Assembly: GCA_947626675.1 (NCBI GenBank)
Contig: CANQTC010000001.1
Span: 1 to 64,000 of the forward strand
Source of the DNA: an uncultured Coprococcus sp.
Lineage (GTDB): Bacteria; Bacillota; Clostridia; Lachnospirales; Lachnospiraceae
Reading direction: 5' to 3'
Length of the DNA stretch: 64,000 nucleotides
Shown here one piece after another: positions 1 to 9,485 of this stretch (position 1 is its first letter; each line of letters opens with the position of its first letter). The notes below the pieces were generated by a model that made no database searches, was not told where the DNA came from, and saw only the letters and a program-made list of their open reading frames with translations. The translations under genes and the position numbers were made by a program.

Positions 1-68
1 TCCTAATAATTGTATTATATAATGATTTAGGAAAAATCTCATTTTAATTTGATTTATTTATATACTAA

Positions 69-371
69 CAGCAAATAGGGTTACTTATTTTAAATAATGG
101 TGTTTATAAAGGAAAAAGGGTGATTAGTTCTTCGTATATTAATGAAATGAAAAGGAAGCAAATCACATTGGATGTTTATAAGACTAATAATCCACTAAAT
201 CCAATCGGTTATGGTTATGGTTTGTGGTATGTCAATCCAAATGTTCATTATATAAGTGGAGCTAACGGACAATATATTATTGTTGATGAAAGGAAAGGGA
301 TTGTAATTACCATTATGAGTACAGGCGAAATATATCCAATGCTGTCGCAAATTCAGAAATGGTTGTTGTAA
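69..371 (+). pseudogene. C-terminal remnant of a serine hydrolase / beta-lactamase-family protein
   Basis: Frame reads QQIGLLILNNGVYKGKRVISSSYINEM...GYGYGLWYVNPNVHYISGANGQYIIVDERKGIVITIMSTGE, like the C-terminal part of class C beta-lactamase-like hydrolases. An in-frame stop (taa 66-68) lies directly upstream and the catalytic N-terminal part is absent. Confidence 0.6.
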
Positions 372-858
372 AAGTGTTTTCCTTTTCAAGACTGGATGAA
401 TGATATGGATCTAAAGAACAGAATCTCAGATAAGTGATACAGAAGTGGGTAAAGGGTATCCCCCTAAGTGGGGGATGAATCTTTTCGCAAAAGGTGACAG
501 TTTTGCTATTTAGTATAAGAAGTAACTTTCACCGCATGTTGAGACTGTATGTCTCTTGAGCAACCGAAAACCGGATACGAAAGTACGGATCGATGTGGAG
601 CTGGAAGACTCTACTATCGTATCAAGGACGCAAAGAAGAATCAGAACTGAAAACAGGTGGTGCCTATGGTCCGGCTCAGATGATTCGGAAGGGTAATTGG
701 TTAGCAACGACAATCACAGAAAACGGAGGGATTCATAATGACAAAAAAGAGAAGCATCAAGGCGTATAAAATTCAAAGTTTCGTCATAGAATATTTTTAA
801 CAAATGCCTGCAATCGCAAGCAAAAGCAAATATAATAAAGAAAAAAGGAGGCGATACT

Positions 859-1167
859 ATGGCAAATACATCCGCTGTTTATGCAAGAATAGATACCAAC
901 CTCAAGGATAATGCTGAGAGCATTCTTTCTCAGCTTGGCATTTCTCCATCCAATGCAATTCAGATGCTTTATAGCCAGATTGTACTGAAGAAGGGGATGC
1001 CATTTGAATTGAAACTTCCTTCTTCTAAACCATTAGCTGTTGGTGCAATGACAAGAGAACAGCTTGATGCAGAACTTCAGAAGGGGGGCGATTCCATCAA
1101 AGCAGGAAAGCTATATTCTGCAGATGAAGTCGATGAGGCACTTGCAAAGGAGTTTGGCATTCGATGA
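859..1167 (+). CDS. RelB/DinJ-family type II antitoxin
   Basis: MANTSAVYARIDTNLKDNAESILSQLGISPSNAIQMLYSQIVLKKGMPFELKLP is typical RelB/DinJ. RBS aaaggaggc upstream. Confidence 0.9.
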   Translation: MANTSAVYARIDTNLKDNAESILSQLGISPSNAIQMLYSQIVLKKGMPFELKLPSSKPLAVGAMTREQLDAELQKGGDSIKAGKLYSADEVDEALAKEFGIR

Positions 1168-1298
1168 AAATGCATCAGCTTCCGGTAGACAACTTTATTG
1201 TGTATTATCTTGTCAATGACGAGGAAAGGGCAGTTACAGTAGCTCGAGTATTCTACGGTGGTCGTGATATTGAAGAAATCATAAATTCAAATAAATAA
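1164..1298 (+). pseudogene. Truncated RelE/ParE-family toxin (C-terminal ~40 aa only)
   Basis: ATGA overlap with the antitoxin stop. The ORF MKMHQLPVDNFIVYYLVNDEERAVTVARVFYGGRDIEEIINSNK matches the C-terminal strands of ParE/RelE toxins (PVDNFxVxYxVxxxxxxVxVxRVxYGGRDIE); the N-terminal half is missing. Confidence 0.7.
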
Positions 1299-1399
1299 AC
1301 CGTAATGGAGCTTTCGTGTAAAAAAACATTTCCTGGCTTTTCCGGAAGTTAGAATATTTATTTGGGGCTTTTCTGCATTAATAATACAGGAGAACGATA

Positions 1400-3076
1400 A
1401 TGATTGGAATGATACAGCATATTTTGGATTCAAGCGATATTTTAAAAGTTGTGATAAGCTTTGCTATTCTGCTTTATCTCATAGCTTTGATTATTATTCA
1501 CGGCAAGATGAAAAAAAGGCGCAAAAGTGCAAAGATATGGAATATACTATGCTTTGTTCCCGTTGTATTTTCAGCAGTTCATTTTGCTGTATTTACTTGG
1601 GGCAGCGCATTTCTCTACATAATGCCAAGTTATATATGTATTTACATCCCATCGGTTTTAATGGCGATTTTCCCTTTGCTGCACAAGAAGAAGCCTCTTA
1701 AATTTATCGGAAATGTTCTCTGCATTACAATCAGCTTGGTGCTTTTGGTGCTATCGGTATCCACTAAAGTCGCCAACTACACAAGAAAAAGCATGAGAGA
1801 CGCATATATTTCCTTGTGCGGTTATCTTGAGGAAAATTATGTGCTGAGCGAATGGAAAAAAGCAGATTACGAAAAACTTAAGGCTGACGGACTGGTGCTT
1901 ATAAGTGAAGCAGAAAAAACAGGCAACACCGATAAATACTATGAGGCACTTTATAAGCTTGTTGATTCTTTTCACGACGGTCACATGAGTTTATCGTTTT
2001 ACAATACTGATTATTCCTATGAACTGGAAAATTTAATGAAATTCGGAGATTACGGCATTTCGCTTATAACATTGGATAACGGTGACACTATCGCTGTAAA
2101 TATAATCGAGGATATAGAAATCAAAGACGGAGATATTATTACGGAATGGAATGGTATTCCCATCGATGAAGCGATAGACAACGTTTCCCTGCCTGTTACC
2201 ACGGGTACCACACTTGAAAATGTGAGAATACAGAAAACCTTTTATTTAGCAGGTATCGGAGGTGACACCGCAGAAGTAACATATATAGGTTCCGACGGCA
2301 CAGAAGCTACTGCAACATTGAACAGAATTGATGGGAATATACCGAGAGCAATTAAGTCCTTCAGTCTGTTTACTTGTTCAAGAAATGAAGAATATGATTA
2401 CCGAATGCTTAGCGATAATATCGGATATTTAAGGGTAACAGCAGAAGAAACAAATGAACTTAGCGATACAATTGCTTATATTACAGGTAATCATACAACT
2501 GCAAGAGAAATCTTCAGAGAAGATTTGAGAGAATTAAGAAATCAGGGCATGACAAAGCTTGTGATTGATATTAGAAATAATGAGGGCGGATATGAAGACA
2601 TCGCCACAGCACTTACAAGTCTTTTCACAAAAGAGCAGATGTATGCTTTTTCCCTTGGGGTAAAGAACGGAAAGGAAACCGAATGTGTTATTGACAGATA
2701 TGTAATGCCTGACGGTGAATTCAGCAATCTGAAAATCCTTGTACTGACAGGCATGTGCTGCAGTTCAGCAGGAGATGGGTTGACCTTGTATTTATCAAGG
2801 CTGCCCAATGTAACGGTTGCAGGGCTCACAAATCCTTCGGGAATAAATCAGGAAACGGGCGGATATGTTTATATGCCTGAAAATGTGGTTATTTCTTTTC
2901 CTGTGGGACTTGTACTTGATGAAAAAGGCAATCCTAATATTGATGTTGACTATACACAGCAAAGCAGAAATCCTGTTGATATTAAAATTCCTCTTGATAA
3001 AGAAGCAGCTTTAAAGATATTCGGCGGCGAGGATTATGAGCTTGAATGGGCAATTGATTATCTGAATAAAAATTGA
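1400..3076 (+). CDS. S41-family peptidase with N-terminal transmembrane helices
   Basis: LVIDIRNNEGGYEDIATALTSLF and LTGMCCSSAGDGLTLYLSRLPNVTVAGLTNPSGINQ resemble S41 (tail-specific protease) catalytic regions. Several hydrophobic helices in the first ~130 aa. Confidence 0.8.
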   Translation: MIGMIQHILDSSDILKVVISFAILLYLIALIIIHGKMKKRRKSAKIWNILCFVPVVFSAVHFAVFTWGSAFLYIMPSYICIYIPSVLMAIFPLLHKKKPLKFIGNVLCITISLVLLVLSVSTKVANYTRKSMRDAYISLCGYLEENYVLSEWKKADYEKLKADGLVLISEAEKTGNTDKYYEALYKLVDSFHDGHMSLSFYNTDYSYELENLMKFGDYGISLITLDNGDTIAVNIIEDIEIKDGDIITEWNGIPIDEAIDNVSLPVTTGTTLENVRIQKTFYLAGIGGDTAEVTYIGSDGTEATATLNRIDGNIPRAIKSFSLFTCSRNEEYDYRMLSDNIGYLRVTAEETNELSDTIAYITGNHTTAREIFREDLRELRNQGMTKLVIDIRNNEGGYEDIATALTSLFTKEQMYAFSLGVKNGKETECVIDRYVMPDGEFSNLKILVLTGMCCSSAGDGLTLYLSRLPNVTVAGLTNPSGINQETGGYVYMPENVVISFPVGLVLDEKGNPNIDVDYTQQSRNPVDIKIPLDKEAALKIFGGEDYELEWAIDYLNKN

Positions 3077-3100
3077 AAATAAGTTACAACACTTTTGATT

Positions 3101-3145
3101 TGCACCTTATTCTCCTGAAATGGAGAATGGGTGCATTTCTATTTT
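3101..3145 (+). terminator. Rho-independent terminator
   Basis: tgcaccttattctcc-tgaaat-ggagaatgggtgca followed by tttctatttt. Confidence 0.7.
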
Positions 3146-3288
3146 AATAAAGGTTTGTTGCAGTTAGTTTTCCATTCAATTTAAAAGATTAAAAAAATAT
3201 TTTTCCATAAAAATCAAATTTCTATCCGTATATTATGCAAAGGGAAACTTAATTACCAATTATTTATATGATAGCAGGAGGATATGTT

Positions 3289-4407
3289 ATGAAAAAGAAA
3301 ATGCTTGTTTTAATTGGATTGATGCTTATTTGTACCGGATGCGGAAATGCCGGATATAAAAGTGAAGCAACAATTGAAAAACAGAATGGAGATTTTGAAT
3401 ATTTTGAAGATGTTGATGAAAATCAGGAAAATGCCGGACTGGGTGTTTCTTATTCAGTAAATAGTAACAGTGCGGATGGATATTATGAAACGGAGGAATT
3501 TGCGGATGAAGCAGTAACAGAGGCCGCAGCCACCGCAGAAAAAGGGAGCAATGGTTCGTCAGATTTACAGGCAAAAGAAGAAACATCAGAAAAATTAAAT
3601 AAAGAGATGCTTGTGTATCGCGGTGAATTAAGTATTGATACGTTAGATTTTGAGAAGTCGGTCAGTGATTTCAAAGCGTTGATAGACGAGAAAAAAGGAT
3701 TTATAGAAACGGAATCCTATACAGATAATTATAACAGAAACAGCTATTATGCGATTGATAAGGAATATAAACATAACGTATATTCGGCTACGGTAAGAGT
3801 GCCAAGCAGTGAATATGATATTGTTATGAATTCCGGAACAAACCTCGGTGATGTCAGAAACCGATATTCTAATGCTTCTAACGTCACACAGCAATATGGA
3901 ACATATAAGTCACAGCTTGAAATATATGAAACACAATACGACAGGTATCTGGCATTGCTTAAAGACGCTACAGAAGATGAGTATGCATTACAGATTGAAA
4001 ACGAATTATTTGATATTCAGGTACAGATAGCTGATTTGAAATCAGGTATTACCAATATAGAAAATGATGTATCTTATTCCTATATTGATATTACCATCAA
4101 GGAGGTATCGAAATACGAAGAAGAACCGACAGTAAAAGATACATTCTTTGACAGATTGAAGAATACATGCAAAAATTCATGGGAAGATTTCCTGGATTTC
4201 CTTGAAGACATTGTGTTCTATATCATTATGAATATATATTATATTGTTATAATCGTAGTTGTTGTTATTGTAATCTGGAGATTGTTTAGGAAGAAGCGGG
4301 GAATAAAGAAGAATAAAAAGGACAGAAAAAGTAAAGTTTTGAAAGAAGAAGTTCAAAATCATCCGGATGCTGTAATAGAAAAACAGGATGAGCAGGAAAA
4401 TCAGTAA
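3289..4407 (+). CDS. DUF4349 domain-containing lipoprotein
   Basis: Start moved to 3289 (RBS aggagg lies inside the ORF track's N-terminus). Lipobox LMLICTGC; MLVYRGELSIDTLDFEKSVSDFKALIDEKKGFIETESYTDN...; coiled region and C-terminal TM as in DUF4349. Confidence 0.85.
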   Translation: MKKKMLVLIGLMLICTGCGNAGYKSEATIEKQNGDFEYFEDVDENQENAGLGVSYSVNSNSADGYYETEEFADEAVTEAAATAEKGSNGSSDLQAKEETSEKLNKEMLVYRGELSIDTLDFEKSVSDFKALIDEKKGFIETESYTDNYNRNSYYAIDKEYKHNVYSATVRVPSSEYDIVMNSGTNLGDVRNRYSNASNVTQQYGTYKSQLEIYETQYDRYLALLKDATEDEYALQIENELFDIQVQIADLKSGITNIENDVSYSYIDITIKEVSKYEEEPTVKDTFFDRLKNTCKNSWEDFLDFLEDIVFYIIMNIYYIVIIVVVVIVIWRLFRKKRGIKKNKKDRKSKVLKEEVQNHPDAVIEKQDEQENQ

Positions 4408-4426
4408 TATAAAATTGTATCAGCAG

Positions 4427-4466
4427 AAGAGCCACAGGAATGAATATGTCTTGTGGCTCTTTTAAA
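4427..4466 (+). terminator. Rho-independent terminator
   Basis: agagccacaggaa...cttgtggctcttttaaaa. Confidence 0.65.
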
Positions 4467-4479
4467 ACCAGTTATTTTC

Positions 4480-4728
4480 GTGATATAATGTGAACACTTA
4501 ACGAATTCAAGCGAAGCGCAGAATGAGTTTAGTGAGAACTTACATCTGAGACCTTAGAGAATACAAGCGAAGCGCAGTATGAGCTTAGTTCACATGATGC
4601 AATGTGAACACTTAACGAATTCAAGCGAAGCGCAGAATGAGTTTAGTGAGAGCTTACATCTGAGACCTTAGAGAATACAAGCGGAGCGCAGTATGAGCTT
4701 AGTTCACATGATGCAATGTGAACACTTA
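4480..4728. repeat. Tandem 114-bp intergenic repeat (2 copies plus partial third)
   Basis: gtgaacactta begins at 4490, 4604 and 4718 (period 114). Each unit itself contains two diverged ~57-bp halves with the core aatNcaagcgaagcgcagNatgagNttagt. Confidence 0.9.
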
Positions 4729-4761
4729 ATACGGTAATAAAAAACATGGAGGTACAACAAT

Positions 4762-5244
4762 ATGCAGCATACAATCAATCCGGTATATGATGAGAAATCA
4801 AAAATTTTAATTTTGGGAAGCTTTCCTTCTGTGAAATCCAGAGAGACAGGATTTTTTTATGGTCATCCGCAAAATCGGTTTTGGAAGGTTCTGGCATCCA
4901 TATATCAAGAAAGCGTTCCCAAAACAATAGAAGAAAAAAAGGCTTTTTTGCTGCAAAATCATGTTGCAGTCTGGGATGTGATACATTCCTGTGATATTTC
5001 CGGTTCATCAGACAGCAGTATTAAGAATGTTGTAGCAAATGATTTGCGTGTTATTCTCGAGCATACAGAAATTGAACATATATTTGTAAATGGCAGAAAG
5101 GCTTACGAATTATATAATCAATATATATTTCCGAAAATAAACAAAAAGGCGGTCTGCCTGCCGTCAACCAGTCCTGCCAATGCTGCATGGGGACTGGACA
5201 GGCTGATTGCGGCATGGAAAGCTGCAATTAACAGCGGCTCTTAA
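4762..5244 (+). CDS. DNA-deoxyinosine (hypoxanthine) glycosylase, UDG superfamily
   Basis: INPVYDEKSKILILGSFPSVKSRETGFFYGHPQNRFWKVLASIYQE and LPSTSPANAAW. Confidence 0.9.
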   Translation: MQHTINPVYDEKSKILILGSFPSVKSRETGFFYGHPQNRFWKVLASIYQESVPKTIEEKKAFLLQNHVAVWDVIHSCDISGSSDSSIKNVVANDLRVILEHTEIEHIFVNGRKAYELYNQYIFPKINKKAVCLPSTSPANAAWGLDRLIAAWKAAINSGS

Positions 5245-5782
5245 TATCTTTTCTAAATAATATTTTGAATACGGTTCGTATGAAAGGCTGTATAAAAAAT
5301 AATTGTGATAAAAATGCAAATGGCAGGTTGTAACATAACAGTTTAAGCCAGTTTGCAAGCAGGGTAAAGATATGAAAGCCTGTATAATATGGATAGTACA
5401 TAATAGCGGCTATCAAACTCATAGCAGGACACATCAGTCCAACTGTAGCGCAAATGATTGTTGTTTCAAATAGCACAGGATGTGTCGTCTGGGGCTCAAA
5501 GACTTTGCAGGCAAGTTTAAACGAGCAGGGACTGCCCATTACACATTCCAATAAATAGGCAAAACAGAATTCAATTAATATAACAGCCCAGATAGGGAGC
5601 AGATGTCCAAACATCATAATTCCGCCATTTAAGTGAATTCCGTTTAATACGCCGGTAGCGCCGTCAATAGAAGCAAAATAATTTCCATTTACAACATACA
5701 GACTATAAAATACATATGCGTGAACAGTCACGATTACAGTAAGTAGTGCAAATATCATTCTTTGAAATTGGTTTCTTGGCAT
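5228..5782 (-). CDS. DUF2798-type multi-pass membrane protein
   Basis: Start moved to 5782 (MPRNQFQRMIFALLTVIVTVHAYVFYSLYV) with RBS aaggagg. FALLTVIVTVHAYVFY and LLPIWAVILIEFCFAYLL are DUF2798-like. Confidence 0.75.
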   Translation of the reverse strand: MPRNQFQRMIFALLTVIVTVHAYVFYSLYVVNGNYFASIDGATGVLNGIHLNGGIMMFGHLLPIWAVILIEFCFAYLLECVMGSPCSFKLACKVFEPQTTHPVLFETTIICATVGLMCPAMSLIAAIMYYPYYTGFHIFTLLANWLKLLCYNLPFAFLSQLFFIQPFIRTVFKILFRKDIKSRC

Positions 5783-6086
5783 AATAATCCTCCTTAGCGC
5801 ATAAAAAAACAAGCAATGCTTTATGGCTGTAAATCAATGTTTTACATATTCCGTAATCAGATTTACGTGCCAAGCACTACTTGTGTCATTATGTATCAAT
5901 ATTTTTTTGCCTGCTTATAGTATCATATTTTTTTCTTAAAAATCAAGAATAAATTATACAAATTAATTATTTATTCACCATACGCTACTTATTTTATGTT
6001 ATGATAGATAATTGAGAAAAACTCTATTTTATGATTTTATTTCAATGAGTTTTATAAGTTCCTGTTATATTATGGGAGGGATTAGG

Positions 6087-7082
6087 ATGTATACTGCAAA
6101 TGAAAAACGATATGACAATATGATATATAATCGGGTAGGCGACAGCGGTTTAAAGCTTCTGGCGATATCGCTTGGCTTATGGCAGAATTTTGGCAGCGGA
6201 AGTACATTTTCAAATGTAGAGAATATGTGCCGTACCGCATTTGATTTAGGAATTACACATTTTGATTTGGCAAATAATTACGGGCATCCATATAATGGCT
6301 CTGCTGAAGAAAACTTTAGAAGGGTACTTGACAATGGACTTCGCAGCTATCGCGATGAATTATGCATTTCGACGAAAGCCGGCTATGAAATGTGGGATGG
6401 TCCTTATGGAAACAGGAACGGAAGCCGTAAATATCTGATTGCATCATTGAATCAGAGCTTAAAGCGGATGGGACTTGAGTATGTAGATATCTATTATCAC
6501 CATATTTTCGATTCAGATACGCCGCTTTATGAAACAGCACTTGCACTTGACCATGTTGTAAGACAGGGAAAGGCGCTCTATATTGGCATTTCAAATTATA
6601 ACAAAGAGCAGACTGCAAAGATACAGAAGATATTTCAGGAACTGAGGACACCGTTTATTATCAATCAGCCTTCATATTCCATGTTGAACAGATGGGTAGA
6701 AGAAGATGGACTTGCTCAATACAGTATTGAAAACGGTTTGGGACTTGCTGTGTTCTCACCGCTATATCAGGGATTTTTGACAGACCGTTATTTAAACGGA
6801 GTGCCGCAGGATTCAAGGGTAGGTAAGGGCAGTACATGGATTGGCAGCGAATTAACGGAAGCAATGGTTATAAAACTGAATAAACTAAATGATATTGCAA
6901 AAAACAGAGGTCAGAAACTCTCACAGATGGCAATCGCATGGCTGTTAAAGAATAAAGCTGTGGCAACCGTATTGATTGGAGCAAGCAGACCGCAGCAAAT
7001 TATCGAAAATGTTGAAGCGCTGAACAATCCTGACTTTACAAAAGAAGAACTTGACAAGATTCAAAAAGTCCTTATGGAATAA
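6087..7082 (+). CDS. Aldo/keto reductase (YghZ / L-glyceraldehyde 3-phosphate reductase-like)
   Basis: YNRVGDSGLKLLAISLGLWQNFG, LANNYGHPYNGSAEENFRRVL, ISTKAGYEMWDGPYGNRNGSRKYL, YVDIYYHHIFD. Start at 6087 after RBS gggagggatt. Confidence 0.9.
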   Translation: MYTANEKRYDNMIYNRVGDSGLKLLAISLGLWQNFGSGSTFSNVENMCRTAFDLGITHFDLANNYGHPYNGSAEENFRRVLDNGLRSYRDELCISTKAGYEMWDGPYGNRNGSRKYLIASLNQSLKRMGLEYVDIYYHHIFDSDTPLYETALALDHVVRQGKALYIGISNYNKEQTAKIQKIFQELRTPFIINQPSYSMLNRWVEEDGLAQYSIENGLGLAVFSPLYQGFLTDRYLNGVPQDSRVGKGSTWIGSELTEAMVIKLNKLNDIAKNRGQKLSQMAIAWLLKNKAVATVLIGASRPQQIIENVEALNNPDFTKEELDKIQKVLME

Positions 7083-7155
7083 AAGGATTACAACAGACTG
7101 TTTTTTGGTCTGACTGATAAGAAATATAGAAATAACCGGGAGAACTGAAAATACG

Positions 7156-7992
7156 ATGGATAAAATTGTAAACAAAACTTTTGATGAAGAAAGAGCTTTA
7201 TATGGAAGTAAAAATATTATAGTGGAAAATTGCAGATTTGATGGTCCGGCAGACGGAGAAAGTGCGCTTAAAGAGTCGGAAAATATTCAGGCGAAGCATT
7301 GTCTGTTTAACCTCCGGTATCCTTTTTGGCACGATAATAATCTTAAAATTATGGATTCAGAAATGACAGAACAATGCAGAGCCGCATTATGGTATTCAAA
7401 AAATATAGAAATAAATCATACAAAGATGCATGGAATTAAGGCTTTAAGAGAATGTAGTCAGGTGAATATAAACGGATGTCATATTATATCGCCGGAATTT
7501 GGATGGTCTGTACATGAAATAAAAATGGAAGACTGTGATGTGGAAAGCGAATACTTTATGATGCGCGCTACAGATTTGAATTTCAAAGATATCAAAATGA
7601 AGGGAAAATATTCTTTTCAGTATATTGAAAATTCAATATTTGAAAATTGTACCTTTGATACGAAGGATGCGTTCTGGCATGCAAAAAATGTGGTAATAAA
7701 AAATAGTGTTATCAAAGGCGAATATCTGGCATGGTATTGTGAACATGTTACTTTTGAAAATTGCAGGATAATTGGTACACAGCCGCTTTGTTACTGTAAA
7801 GATTTAAAACTGATTGACTGTGAGATGTATGATGCAGATTTCTGTTTTGAGAAATCTGAAGTGGAAGCTACGATTACAACTCCTGTAATCAGTATCAAAA
7901 ATCCTTTGGCTGGACATATTTCTGTTCCAAAGGCAGAAGAAATCATTATGGATGATAAAAAAGCGGCAGGAGAGATTCGTGTTGAAAAATAA
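7156..7992 (+). CDS. DUF3737-family right-handed beta-helix-like protein
   Basis: Repeated NIIVENCRFDG / NIEINHTKMHG / NVVIKNSVIKG strands and the FWHDNNLKIMDSEMTEQCRAALWYSKNI pattern typical of DUF3737. Confidence 0.85.
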   Translation: MDKIVNKTFDEERALYGSKNIIVENCRFDGPADGESALKESENIQAKHCLFNLRYPFWHDNNLKIMDSEMTEQCRAALWYSKNIEINHTKMHGIKALRECSQVNINGCHIISPEFGWSVHEIKMEDCDVESEYFMMRATDLNFKDIKMKGKYSFQYIENSIFENCTFDTKDAFWHAKNVVIKNSVIKGEYLAWYCEHVTFENCRIIGTQPLCYCKDLKLIDCEMYDADFCFEKSEVEATITTPVISIKNPLAGHISVPKAEEIIMDDKKAAGEIRVEK

Positions 7993-9352
7993 AACAAATT
8001 TTCAAATGCTTCCCATAATTATTGCACTTGCACTTCCAACCATGCTTGAGCAGCTTATGCAGACTGCGGTTCAGTATATCGATACTGCGATGGTTGGCTC
8101 ACTTGGTACAAAAGCAACGGCTGCCGTAGGTGCAACCGAAACAGTCAACTGGCTTGTCGGCAGCACGATTTCCGCGATTGGGATAGGCTTTCTTGCCTAT
8201 ATTTCTCAGGCGATAGGCGCCGGAGATAAAGAAAGGGCAAGAAAGGCTTCCGGTCAGGCAGTCATCATTGTCCTGATTGCCGGCTTATTGTTTACGTTTA
8301 TCACGACAGCGTTAAGCGGAAAAATTCCTGTATGGATGCAGGTAGACGATGATATTCAGGAGATGGCGGCGCGTTACTTTTTTATTATGTATATTCCTGT
8401 ATTGTTTCGTACTGCCAGTATTATATTCGGAACAGTCCTTCGTGCTGCCGGTGATACGAAAACACCTATGTGGGTTGGCATCATCGTAAATTTAATCAAT
8501 ATTATATTGAACTTTTTCCTGATTTATCCAACAAGGGATTTGCAGCTATTTGGAAAAGTGGGCGTAACGGTATATGGCGCAGGATTAGGGATAGAGGGAG
8601 CTGCCATTGCAAGTGCTGTTGCATATACCTTCGGTGGAATCGCTGTGACATATAAGCTGTGGAAGCATAAGGATATTTCACCTTATATCAAAAATTTAAA
8701 ACCGGATATGGATGTTTTAAAACCATGTTTTCGTGTGGCGCTGCCAAATATGCTGCAAAGATTTGCCACATCTTTTGGCTATGTTGCTTTTGCATCGATG
8801 ATAAATTCTCTTGGACAGACAGCGACTGCGGCACATACGATTGCGAATACGGTAGAATCTGCATTTTATATTCCGGGCTGGGGAATGCAGACGGCTGCGG
8901 CTACCTTAGCGGGCAATGCATGGGGCGCAAAAGACCGGAAGAAGCTTCGGGAACTTTCAAAAACCATTATGCCGCTTGAGATTGGCCTGATGGTGGTATC
9001 AGGCAGTTTACTATTTATTTTTGCACCGGAACTGATGCATTTGTTTTCACATGATGAAAATGTAATAGCACTTGGAAAAACGGTACTTAGAATGGTTGCC
9101 ATATCAGAACCATTTTATGGCGTTCCTATTGTGATAGAAGGAATTATGCAGGGAACGGGAAATACCATACCGCCGTTTATTTATAATGTTCTTGGCATGT
9201 GGGGAATACGGATAGCAGGAACATTCGTGTGTACAAGAATACTTGGATATGGACTTGTTTCCGCATGGGGGTGTATGATAGCTCATAATATTCTGTTGTT
9301 TATATTATTTACAGTGGATTATAATATAAGAAGGGGTAGAATAAAGACATAA
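7979..9352 (+). CDS. MATE-family efflux transporter
   Basis: IIIALALPTMLEQLMQTAVQYIDTAMVGSLGTKATAAVGATE is a MATE N-terminus; 12-TM hydrophobicity. Probable GTG start at 7979, overlapping the previous CDS. Confidence 0.92.
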   Translation: MLKNKTNFQMLPIIIALALPTMLEQLMQTAVQYIDTAMVGSLGTKATAAVGATETVNWLVGSTISAIGIGFLAYISQAIGAGDKERARKASGQAVIIVLIAGLLFTFITTALSGKIPVWMQVDDDIQEMAARYFFIMYIPVLFRTASIIFGTVLRAAGDTKTPMWVGIIVNLINIILNFFLIYPTRDLQLFGKVGVTVYGAGLGIEGAAIASAVAYTFGGIAVTYKLWKHKDISPYIKNLKPDMDVLKPCFRVALPNMLQRFATSFGYVAFASMINSLGQTATAAHTIANTVESAFYIPGWGMQTAAATLAGNAWGAKDRKKLRELSKTIMPLEIGLMVVSGSLLFIFAPELMHLFSHDENVIALGKTVLRMVAISEPFYGVPIVIEGIMQGTGNTIPPFIYNVLGMWGIRIAGTFVCTRILGYGLVSAWGCMIAHNILLFILFTVDYNIRRGRIKT

Positions 9353-9485
9353 AATAAAGTTAGGAAAGCAAAAGATATTTTGATGATTTAGATGATTTCA
9401 CATAAAAGGCAGATGAAGTATTACATGTCATGTGATGTAAATGCAGATGGTTGTTTTCATAACTTAGATAGAATGGATTATAAGG

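Noticed and set aside
18-1300. Active mobile element at the left edge
   Set aside because: No transposase, integrase or terminal inverted repeats recognised; only decayed gene fragments and a toxin-antitoxin remnant.
4480-4728. CRISPR-like array
   Set aside because: Period is 114 bp with whole units repeated; no unique spacers between conserved repeats and no cas genes in the window.
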